Of a stretch of 5,733 nt of DNA, positions 1 to 5,656 are shown piece after piece (positions within the stretch are counted from its first letter, which is position 1; each line of letters opens with the position of its first letter). Made by a program: the position numbers and the translations under genes. A model generated the notes under the pieces. It worked only from the letters and a program-made list of their open reading frames with translations. It ran no database searches and was not told the origin of the DNA. Origin of the DNA: Firmicutes bacterium UBA995 (GTDB taxonomy: Bacteria; Bacillota; Sulfobacillia; UBA995); the NCBI GenBank assembly GCA_002291985.1, contig DBBB01000041.1, forward strand, positions 8,908 through 14,640, in the 5' to 3' direction.

Positions 1-99
1 ACGGGCCGTGGAAAGGGCCAGGACCTAAACTGACCGCCTTGAGTCGGAAGAGCTGGAACGCCTGGCAAAGCGACGTTAGCCGGCGAGCCTGAGCATGGT

Positions 100-106
100 G
101 GAGGTG
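100..106 (+). promoter_or_regulatory. Ribosome binding site favouring TTG 113
   Basis: GGAGGTG sits six bases before an in-frame TTG at 113. It lies inside the reading frame if ATG 95 is used, and no similarly good site precedes ATG 95. The TTG choice also places the basic residues directly before the first membrane helix. This is a reading of the sequence, not proof of the start. Confidence 0.5.
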
Positions 107-112
107 TCCTCC

Positions 113-1489
113 TTGCGGGCATTGCTCAAGAGACTGCTATTGTTGACAGCGTCTGCAATGGGCCTCTTGGGAGTGGCCATAGGCGTCTTCGCTGTGGTCA
201 TGCTCATCACGGTCAATGCAGCCGGCCAGGCGGAGATCCGGCAAGGGCGTGAAGAAACAGGCGATACTCACCTCCTGTATCTCAGACCGGAGTATCTCGT
301 TGGCGACACCCAAACCCGAGGGTTGGTCACCCATGCGGATATAACTGCGCTTGAAGAACAAGTGCCGTACATCAATGCCGTGGCCCTGTGGGATAGGAGG
401 AACGTATCTAGCGTCGAGCTGGGGGGGAGGGGCGTTCCTCCCCCCGGCGCAACTTTCTCTCCAGCGCTCCTGCTGGGCAAGGTCAAGCCCGCCCTCAAAG
501 AGGTCATGGGTTTGCGCCTGAGTGACGGCAGGTTCATCGATGCCATGGACTTGCAGTACAACCGGCTGGTGTGTGTCATCGGCGCCCGATTGTATACGCG
601 GTTGGGGGGCGCGCAAGTCATCGGTGGAGAACTGACCATCAAGAAGATCAGGGTGGACGGCGCCCATCCGATTCGTGTGACGGAGACATACACCATAGTG
701 GGGGTACTGCAAGCGGAGTTGCCGCTCCTGGAGGCGCTGCCGCTGAGTGATAGAGCGTTCTGGAAGATTGTCCCTCGTCTCTTTGATAGACCGTGGCCAG
801 GCCGCGGCCGTGGCATGTACAATCTGAGGGCGTTCCACGCCCTGCAGCGTGAGCAGTCGGCCTTGGGCCGACTTGCCATCAACGATAGCGTCTTCATCCC
901 CTGGATGGGGGACAACCGTGCACCAATGGTTGCGCCGGACACGCTGGTCTACCTCAGCGTAAGTGTCCCCGCCGTTCCCGGGTCGCGACGGCCGGTTCTC
1001 GATGCAGAGACCATGGCTCCGGCGCGGGCAGAGCTATCCCCGGCCCCCTGCGAGAAGTGCGATGATGACCTCTGTCGCGTCAGCCCGATTCCCTACTACA
1101 TGCCACAAGGGCTGCTGGACGTGGCCAACGAGATGCGAGCCGTGCTCAGGGCAAGGCTCGGGGACGACATGCTATTCCAATTCCTGCACATGGAGACGCT
1201 GGGCGATCCCGTCAGATTCGAATTGCGGTGGCTGAACAGGTTGCTGGGCGTCATCATCATGGCAGGATTCGTCCTGTGGTCAATTCCCGTCATTGCTGGA
1301 GTCTATCCCTCGAGAATGCCCACGAATGGTCAAGGGTCCGCGCAAGCCAATGGCACTCGTAACGAGAGGCAAATCCGACCGAGAAGGTTCTCCGGTTACG
1401 CCCGGCTTTGTCTCTTCTCGGCCGCCATTGCCGCTATCTCCGGCGCTGCGTTCTCGTACTGGCTGGTGGTCATGGTCCTGCTCTGGTAG
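113..1489 (+). CDS. MacB-like permease-related membrane protein, divergent C-terminus
   Basis: This encodes a predicted membrane protein of 458 residues from TTG 113, or 464 from ATG 95. I prefer TTG because a strong GGAGGTG (100-106) lies six bases before it, whereas ATG 95 has no clear Shine-Dalgarno. A short basic start (RALLKR) precedes one hydrophobic helix at about residues 8-34. The next part resembles the MacB-type extracytoplasmic core of ABC permeases: a GRFIDAMD turn at 139-146, then LVCVIGARLYTRLGG, then YTIVGVL at 193-199. Residues of roughly 205-370 match nothing I recognise and include Cys313, Cys316 and Cys321 (CxxCx4C). Two further helices lie at about 376-397 and 431-457, separated by an Arg-rich and so probably cytoplasmic loop. 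Canonical MacB permeases have three C-terminal helices and a coupling segment, so this protein is short or divergent. No ATPase partner is visible. Function unknown; a transport or envelope role is inferred. GC content is visibly lower than in the downstream operon. Confidence 0.72.
   Translation: MRALLKRLLLLTASAMGLLGVAIGVFAVVMLITVNAAGQAEIRQGREETGDTHLLYLRPEYLVGDTQTRGLVTHADITALEEQVPYINAVALWDRRNVSSVELGGRGVPPPGATFSPALLLGKVKPALKEVMGLRLSDGRFIDAMDLQYNRLVCVIGARLYTRLGGAQVIGGELTIKKIRVDGAHPIRVTETYTIVGVLQAELPLLEALPLSDRAFWKIVPRLFDRPWPGRGRGMYNLRAFHALQREQSALGRLAINDSVFIPWMGDNRAPMVAPDTLVYLSVSVPAVPGSRRPVLDAETMAPARAELSPAPCEKCDDDLCRVSPIPYYMPQGLLDVANEMRAVLRARLGDDMLFQFLHMETLGDPVRFELRWLNRLLGVIIMAGFVLWSIPVIAGVYPSRMPTNGQGSAQANGTRNERQIRPRRFSGYARLCLFSAAIAAISGAAFSYWLVVMVLLW
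422..445 (+). repeat. 9-bp GC-rich inverted repeat (intragenic hairpin)
   Basis: GGGGGGAGG (422-430) and its exact reverse complement CCTCCCCCC (437-445) are separated by the six-base loop GGCGTT. The left arm is part of a run of seven G (421-427). The repeat lies inside the first gene, where it encodes a Gly/Pro-rich turn (GGRGVPPPG). No T-run follows, so it is not a classical intrinsic terminator. Confidence 0.75.
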
Positions 1490-1611
1490 AAGCTGTCATG
1501 CCCGCGTAATGCCTTACCCCCAAAGTTGGCCGTGGCTTCTGAGGCCGGAGTTGCACGAACCAGCGCGACCATGTTTCGTGGCAACAAGGAGTTTCCGGCG
1601 ACTTGGGGGAA

Positions 1612-1628
1612 CGATCGATCGGCGCCGA
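1612..1628. repeat. Two overlapping palindromes upstream of bshB1
   Basis: CGATCGATCG (1612-1621) and TCGGCGCCGA (1619-1628) are each perfect 10-base palindromes and share three bases. They lie 25-41 bases before the chosen bshB1 start, in the only gap ahead of the operon. This could be an operator or a 5' leader structure, but short palindromes of this kind also arise by chance in GC-rich DNA. No protein binding is implied by the sequence alone. Confidence 0.3.
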
Positions 1629-1634
1629 GCAAGC

Positions 1635-1640
1635 GAGAGG
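1635..1640 (+). promoter_or_regulatory. Probable ribosome binding site of bshB1
   Basis: GAGAGG directly abuts ATG 1641 and lies 12 bases before ATG 1653. A site touching its start codon cannot work normally, so this element supports 1653, although the spacing is longer than ideal. Confidence 0.4.
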
Positions 1641-1652
1641 ATGGCGTTGCCT

Positions 1653-2390
1653 ATGACCGCCGGTCCGCATGGTTCCCTGGAGGTGCTGGCCATCGCCGCC
1701 CACCCCGACGATGGGGAGATCGGTGCCGGCGGCATCCTCGCCGGCCTGGCGGCACGAGGTATACGGGTGGGCGTGCTCGATCTCACCCGGGGCGAACTCG
1801 CCTCGAATGGCACTCCCGAGACGCGCGCGGAAGAAGCGGCGCGGGCCGCCCGGGAACTGGGGCTGAGTTGGCGCGGGAATGCCGGTCTGCCGGAGTGGCC
1901 CTGGACGGAGGGACCGGGCGTGGAGATGCTGGTCAGGGTCTTTCGAGCCTGCCGGCCCGACGTGGTGCTCGCTCCCTACCCGGGCGATGGGCATCCGGGA
2001 CACGCCTGGGCCGGGCGACTGGCTGCTGAGGCCCGGCAGCTTGCAGGTATGCACCGGTGGGGCGACGACCTCGGCCTTCCGCACCGTCCCCGCCGCCTCC
2101 TCCACTATTTCGTGAACGGCGAGACGCAGCCATCGCTCATAGTCGATGTGAGCCGGCACTATGAGCGAAAGCGAGCCGCCCTTGCCGCTCACGCCAGCCA
2201 GTTCCAGGCAACGCCCGGGTCGCTTCCCACCCGACTGAACTCGGGGGCGCTCCTGCGGCTGGTCGAGAGCCGGGACCGCCACTTCGGCGCCATGATCGGG
2301 GTCGAGTTCGGCGAGGGGCTATGGTCGGCCGAGCCGGTTGCCGTGACGGACGTCAGCCTGCTCCCGGACCGCGGAGGTGAACGGGCATGA
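1653..2390 (+). CDS. bshB1: Bacillithiol biosynthesis deacetylase BshB1
   Basis: A PIG-L/LmbE-family zinc deacetylase of 245 residues that removes acetate from GlcNAc-malate, giving GlcN-malate in cytoplasmic bacillithiol synthesis. The metal-site motif AHPDD is at residues 16-20. By family analogy His17 and Asp20 bind zinc and Asp19 is the general base. A second motif, DGHPGH, at 112-117 should supply the third ligand, probably His117; relatives usually read HPDH there. The C-terminal pattern is typical of BshB1 rather than BshB2: a YFVNGE stretch, then SLIVDVSRHYERKRAAL, then SQF, and finally HFGAMIGVEFGEG. ATG 1653 is chosen on ribosome-site spacing; ATG 1641 (249 residues) is the alternative. 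The frame stays open upstream to 1293, but that part runs over the preceding gene and does not resemble the family. The stop overlaps the bshA start by four bases (ATGA), so the two are translationally coupled. The bshA neighbour strengthens the assignment. Confidence 0.93.
   Translation: MTAGPHGSLEVLAIAAHPDDGEIGAGGILAGLAARGIRVGVLDLTRGELASNGTPETRAEEAARAARELGLSWRGNAGLPEWPWTEGPGVEMLVRVFRACRPDVVLAPYPGDGHPGHAWAGRLAAEARQLAGMHRWGDDLGLPHRPRRLLHYFVNGETQPSLIVDVSRHYERKRAALAAHASQFQATPGSLPTRLNSGALLRLVESRDRHFGAMIGVEFGEGLWSAEPVAVTDVSLLPDRGGERA
2373..2380 (+). promoter_or_regulatory. Strong ribosome binding site of bshA inside bshB1
   Basis: GGAGGTGA lies six bases before ATG 2387 and within the last codons of bshB1. 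A near-perfect anti-16S match at ideal spacing fixes the bshA start and suggests high translation or efficient re-initiation after the bshB1 stop. Confidence 0.8.
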
Positions 2391-3502
2391 GGATTGGCAT
2401 CACCTGTTACCCGTCATACGGCGGCAGCGGCGTGGTGGGCACCGAGCTTGGCATGGAATTGGCCCGCCGGGGTCACTCCGTCCACTTCATCTGCTACGAT
2501 GCGCCGTTCCGGCTGGATCGCACGCAGACGAACGTCTTCTACCACGAAGTGAACGTTCCGAACTACCCCTTGTTCAAACATCCGCCCTACCTGCTGGCGC
2601 TGACGGCCAAGATGTTGGAGACGGCCCGGTATCAGTCCCTTGACCTCCTCCACGTACACTATGCCATCCCCCACGCCAGTTCTGCTTGCCTGGCCCGCGA
2701 TATCATCGGCGGCGGGCTCAAGGTTGTGACCACGCTGCACGGGACCGACATCACCCTCGTCGCCTCCGATCCTTCCTTTCGCGACGTGGTGGCGCACGCT
2801 ATCAATGAGAGCGACGGGGTCACGGCCGTCTCGGAGAACCTGCGCCAGGAGACCTTGCGCAGTTTCCCGATCTCGACCGACCTGGTCACCATCCCCAACT
2901 TCGTCGACCCCGGCGTCTGGGTCCGCCGGCCTGATCCCGCTTCGCGGGCCCGCTTCGCGCCGGAAGGGGAGAAGATCCTGATCCACGTCTCCAACTTCCG
3001 GCCGGTAAAACAAGCGGGGATGGTCGTCCGCATTCTCGCGGGGGTAAATCGCCGGCTACCCGGCCGGCTGCTCATGGTGGGGGACGGGCCGGACGTAGGC
3101 CTGGCGCGCGAGGTGGCACGGGAACTGGGAGTGGACGACCGCGTGCATTTCCTGGGCCGGCAGGAACAGGTGGTGGAGATCCTGTCCCAGGCCGACCTGT
3201 TCTTGCTGCCCTCCGAGCGGGAGAGCTTCGGCCTGGCCGCCCTGGAGGCGATGGCCTGCAGCGTGCCGGTGGTGGCGTCGCGGACCGGCGGGCTGCCGGA
3301 AGTGGTGGTGGAGGGCGAGGCCGGCTACCTGCTTGACCCCCAGGATCTGGCGGGGATGGTGGAGGCCGCGGTAGCGGTGCTGGCCGATCCGCCAACTCAC
3401 GCGCGCATGGCAGAGGCGGCGCGCCGGGTGGCCGTGACTCGCTTCCCGACCGAGAAGATCGTACCCCTTTACGAAGCCTTCTACCGCCAGGTGATGCGGT
3501 GA
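2387..3502 (+). CDS. bshA: N-acetyl-alpha-D-glucosaminyl L-malate synthase BshA
   Basis: A retaining GT4-family glycosyltransferase of 371 residues, close to the usual family length. It transfers GlcNAc from UDP-GlcNAc to L-malate, the first committed step of bacillithiol synthesis, in the cytoplasm. The N-terminal Rossmann half opens with ITCYPSYGGSGVVGTELG (residues 5-22), with the Gly-rich loop typical of BshA. It also has a FYHEVNVPNYPLFKHPPY stretch, LLHVHYAIPHAS and THL-type TTLHGTDIT, with His118 in the HGTD motif. After SENLRQET and IPNFVDP comes the donor-binding half: HVSNFRPVKQ, LLMVGDGPD, and the EX7E signature ESFGLAALE with Glu279 and Glu287. The BshA-specific N-terminal motifs and the adjacent bshB1 separate it from general GT4 enzymes such as MshA. 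It overlaps bshB1 by four bases upstream and rimO by four bases (GTGA) downstream. I see nothing truncated or missing. Confidence 0.95.
   Translation: MRIGITCYPSYGGSGVVGTELGMELARRGHSVHFICYDAPFRLDRTQTNVFYHEVNVPNYPLFKHPPYLLALTAKMLETARYQSLDLLHVHYAIPHASSACLARDIIGGGLKVVTTLHGTDITLVASDPSFRDVVAHAINESDGVTAVSENLRQETLRSFPISTDLVTIPNFVDPGVWVRRPDPASRARFAPEGEKILIHVSNFRPVKQAGMVVRILAGVNRRLPGRLLMVGDGPDVGLAREVARELGVDDRVHFLGRQEQVVEILSQADLFLLPSERESFGLAALEAMACSVPVVASRTGGLPEVVVEGEAGYLLDPQDLAGMVEAAVAVLADPPTHARMAEAARRVAVTRFPTEKIVPLYEAFYRQVMR
3489..3494 (+). promoter_or_regulatory. Ribosome binding site for the GTG start of rimO
   Basis: AGGTGA lies four bases before GTG 3499 and within the last codons of bshA. It supports the GTG start, which overlaps the bshA stop as GTGA. 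Confidence 0.5.
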
Positions 3503-4833
3503 CGGAGCGACTCAAGGTATGCCTGGTTTCGCTGGGGTGCGCGCGGAATCGTGTCGACAGCGAGGTCATGCTGGGACTGCTCGGACAGGCGGGATTCGAG
3601 TTCACCGCTTTCCCCGGGGACGCCGAGATTATCATCGTAAATACCTGCGCTTTCATAGGTCCGGCCCGGGAGGAGTCATCCCGGACCATCGAGGAACTCG
3701 GGCGGTGGAAAGCCCAGGGGCGGTGCCGAGTCTTGCTGGTCGCGGGTTGCCTGCCGCAACGGGAGGGCAGCGACCTGCCCCGGCAGTTCCCCGGGGTGGA
3801 TGCGCTGCTGGGTACGGGGCAGTACGGGCAGGTGGTGGACACCATCCGGGCAACGCTGGACGGCGCGGGGCCGGGCGTTCCCGGGTCGCCGGGGTACCTG
3901 TTCGAGGAAGCCCCGCCCCGGCTGGTCACCACCGGGGTGAGCGCCTACCTGAAACTGGCGGAAGGCTGCTCGCGAGGCTGCACTTTCTGCGCCATCCCCC
4001 GCCTGCGCGGGCCCATGCGCAGCCGGCGGCCGGAAGCGGTGGTGGCCGAGGCCCGGACGCTGGTGGGACTGGGCATAAGCGAACTGGTGCTGGTAGGTCA
4101 GGACACGACCGCGTTCGGGCTCGATCTCGAGCCGGCGACAAGCCTGGCCGGGTTGCTGGCGGAATTGCGCGGCTTGGGCCCCGACGGCTGGATTCGGACC
4201 TTGTATGGGCACCCTGACGCAATCACCCCTGCGCTGCTCGGCGTTCTGGCCGATGGCCCTCCCCTCTGCCGGTACCTGGACGTTCCCTTTCAACACGTTT
4301 CCCCCTCCGTGCTCCGGAGGATGGGACGGCGAGGTAACCCTGAAGACTTCCTCGACCGCCTGGCCGGATGGCGGCGTTCCGTACCCGCCCTCACCCTGCG
4401 TACTACTTTCATCACCGGCTTTCCCGGGGAGACCGATGACGATTTCGAGTTGCTCCGCCGGTTCGTCCGGGAGGCGGCCATCGACCACGTCGGCGTCTTC
4501 GCCTATTCGCGGGAACCCGGCACGCCGGCCGCCGAGCTGGACGACCAGGTGCCTGCCGATCTCGCCGAGGAACGCCGGAAGCGGCTGCTTGAAGAACAGC
4601 GGGCCATCGCCCGGCGGATGGGCGCGGGCAGAGTCGGGAAGCGAGAGCGGGTGCTGCTGGAAAGGGCCACCCGCTACGGATGGCGAGGGCGCACCGAGCG
4701 CGACGCCCCCGAGGTGGACGGGGTGGTCCGTGTCCGAGGCAAGTCAGACGGCGCACTGGTCGGTCGGTTCGTCACCGTGCGCGTCACGGGCGCGGGCCCT
4801 TACCACCTGGAGGCCAGGCTGGATGACACCTGA
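3499..4833 (+). CDS. rimO: Ribosomal protein S12 methylthiotransferase RimO
   Basis: A 444-residue radical-SAM methylthiotransferase, full length for the family. It adds a methylthio group to the conserved aspartate of ribosomal protein S12 (Asp89 in E. coli numbering), using SAM and two [4Fe-4S] clusters. The N-terminal UPF0004 domain carries the three auxiliary-cluster cysteines: Cys14 in SLGCARNRVDSE, Cys50 in VNTCAF and Cys84 in VAGCLPQ. The radical-SAM motif CxxxCxxC is at Cys157, Cys161 and Cys164 (EGCSRGCTFCAIPRLRG). A TRAM-type domain follows from about residue 375. The VDSE motif after the first cysteine points to RimO rather than the tRNA enzymes MiaB or MtaB. Translation starts at GTG 3499, overlapping the bshA stop. 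The last bases overlap the start of the downstream membrane protein gene by 11. GC content and third-position GC are very high. All catalytic residues I can check are present. Confidence 0.95.
   Translation: MTERLKVCLVSLGCARNRVDSEVMLGLLGQAGFEFTAFPGDAEIIIVNTCAFIGPAREESSRTIEELGRWKAQGRCRVLLVAGCLPQREGSDLPRQFPGVDALLGTGQYGQVVDTIRATLDGAGPGVPGSPGYLFEEAPPRLVTTGVSAYLKLAEGCSRGCTFCAIPRLRGPMRSRRPEAVVAEARTLVGLGISELVLVGQDTTAFGLDLEPATSLAGLLAELRGLGPDGWIRTLYGHPDAITPALLGVLADGPPLCRYLDVPFQHVSPSVLRRMGRRGNPEDFLDRLAGWRRSVPALTLRTTFITGFPGETDDDFELLRRFVREAAIDHVGVFAYSREPGTPAAELDDQVPADLAEERRKRLLEEQRAIARRMGAGRVGKRERVLLERATRYGWRGRTERDAPEVDGVVRVRGKSDGALVGRFVTVRVTGAGPYHLEARLDDT
4809..4813 (+). promoter_or_regulatory. Ribosome binding site of the DUF454 gene, inside rimO
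   Basis: GGAGG lies nine bases before ATG 4823 and within the last codons of rimO. It supports a start that overlaps rimO by 11 bases, and no later ATG or GTG fits before the first membrane helix. Confidence 0.6.
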
Positions 4834-5284
4834 TAGCCGGCGGCATGAAGGTGCTCGACCGCGGCCGGGTGGGAGGGCGGTCGGGTCGGGCGCGCGGGGC
4901 GGGCCGACGGGCAGAGGGACGCGCCTGTTCTTGCTGGTGGCGGGCACCGCTGCCCTGGGCCTGGGCATCGCCGGGGCTTTCTTGCCGGGAGTGCCGACCA
5001 CTCCCTTTCTGCTCGTCGCCGCCTACTGCTACGCGCGGAGTTCCGACCGCATGTACCGCTGGCTGCTCGGGCACAGGCGCCTCGGGCCGCCCATCCGGCG
5101 CCTGCTGGCGGGAAAGGGGTTGCCCCTCCGGGCCAAGGTCTGGTCGCTCGCCGTCGCCTACGCCGTACTGGGGCTGACGGCCGCTTTCTGGATGCGGGAG
5201 GGGTGGGGACGCATGTTGCTGCTTGTGCTGGCGGTGCTGAAGACCTACTACCTCATGCTACGTCTGCCCACCGCGAGGGATTGA
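4823..5284 (+). CDS. DUF454 (YbaN-like) inner membrane protein
   Basis: A small integral membrane protein of 153 residues belonging to the DUF454/YbaN family, whose biochemical role is not established. The family signature is clear: a first helix (about 34-52) leading into LPGVPTTPF (54-62), then LLVAAYCYARSSDRMYRWLLGH. Two more hydrophobic segments follow at about 104-122 and 128-146. Family members usually begin a few residues before the first helix. Here about 30 extra residues, rich in Arg, Gly and Pro, precede it and look low in complexity. ATG 4823 has a GGAGG at nine bases and overlaps rimO by 11 bases. No internal ATG or GTG lies between it and the helix, so the extension is probably real, unless a frameshift or a rare start is used. 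It is the last gene of the operon. No intrinsic terminator follows. Confidence 0.87.
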   Translation: MTPDSRRHEGARPRPGGRAVGSGARGGPTGRGTRLFLLVAGTAALGLGIAGAFLPGVPTTPFLLVAAYCYARSSDRMYRWLLGHRRLGPPIRRLLAGKGLPLRAKVWSLAVAYAVLGLTAAFWMREGWGRMLLLVLAVLKTYYLMLRLPTARD

Positions 5285-5630
5285 CGGTCGCTTCGGAGAC
5301 TTGCCGGTACGCCTGCTCATCATAGGCCAACCCTTGCACCAAGGCCCGCCGCAGGTGGTACGGGGTCACCAGGCTACGCTCCTCAAGACGCACGGCTTTC
5401 CCTCGCGTGCTATCCCGCTCCTGCAAGAGCCGCTCACCCATGGACTCGAGGGCCGCTTTCATCAGCTGGTGAGGTCTCTTCTCTACTCTGACCTCCCGTC
5501 ACCTACTGAGATCGTACACGCTCACTTGCCGGTGCTGCACGAGCAGTCGCCAGGTGGTCTTGGGCCTCGCGTTGGCATCGCGGATCGACCTGGCAGGAAT
5601 CGGGAAAGCATTCGCCGAACCTGCCGTCAC
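5253..5630 (-). pseudogene. Interrupted minus-strand coding-like frame (possible gene remnant)
   Basis: One minus-strand frame is open from a GTG at 5630 down to a stop at 5253, broken only by a TGA at 5499-5501. Codon third positions on both sides of that TGA are mostly G or C, as in coding sequence of this genome. The upstream part (about 43 residues) ends KTTWRLLVQHRQVSVYDLSR. The downstream part has its first ATG at 5462 and includes LESMGERLLQERD and ERSLVTPYHLRRAL. I do not recognise the family. It could be a decayed transposase or DNA-binding gene, two short adjacent genes, or a chance open frame. The last 32 bases run antisense into the end of the DUF454 gene, so the original 3' end may have been lost. 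No good ribosome binding site precedes either candidate start. Confidence 0.35.
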
Positions 5631-5640
5631 TTGTCATGAC
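5285..5640. other. Stretch without an intact forward gene
   Basis: Between the DUF454 stop and the ribosome binding site at 5641 I find no credible forward gene. The forward frame open at 5301-5639 has the His/Gln/Pro-rich look of an antisense shadow. The stretch contains the interrupted minus-strand frame described separately and a weak inverted repeat (GAGGTC 5471-5476 with GACCTC 5490-5495). There is no T-tract terminator, tRNA or tandem repeat. GC content is lower than in the operon (32 of 60 bases in 5461-5520). Confidence 0.6.
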
Positions 5641-5647
5641 GGAGGAG
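5641..5647 (+). promoter_or_regulatory. Ribosome binding site of the 3'-terminal partial gene
   Basis: GGAGGAG lies nine bases before ATG 5657. It falls after an earlier in-frame ATG at 5636, so it argues that 5657 is the real start. Confidence 0.6.
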
Positions 5648-5656
5648 CGGCCGCCC

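Noticed and set aside
973..986. 14-base sequence CGTTCCCGGGTCGC repeated at 3876-3889 (also a 13-base repeat at 1021-1033 and 4621-4633)
   Set aside because: Both copies are in unrelated coding sequence with no shared flanks. Short GC-rich matches are expected by chance here.
1551..1575. Possible promoter (TTGCAC with CATGTT) before bshB1
   Set aside because: The spacing is about 13 bases and both boxes match poorly, so I cannot support it.
1293..1652. Long N-terminal extension of bshB1 from an ATG at 1293
   Set aside because: It would overlap the first gene by almost 200 bases, and the extra residues do not resemble the family. The AHPDD motif normally lies near the N-terminus.
1470..2282. 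Minus-strand open frame (270 residues) antisense to bshB1
   Set aside because: It is opposite a gene with intact catalytic motifs, and its translation shows the His/Gln/Arg/Pro bias of a shadow frame.
3072..3932. Long minus-strand open frame (286 residues) antisense to bshA and rimO
   Set aside because: It overlaps two clearly conserved genes and its Pro/Arg/Ser-rich translation is typical of antisense frames in GC-rich DNA.
5499..5501. TGA as a selenocysteine codon
   Set aside because: The surrounding sequence matches no selenoprotein redox motif I know, and I see no convincing stem-loop just downstream. A nonsense change is simpler.
5468..5503. Imperfect inverted repeat as a terminator
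   Set aside because: The core stem is six base pairs (GAGGTC/GACCTC), the outer pairs need a five-base bulge, and no T-run follows.
5301..5639. Forward open frame of 112 residues
   Set aside because: It has no ribosome binding site, a composition typical of antisense reading, and lies opposite a more coding-like minus-strand frame.
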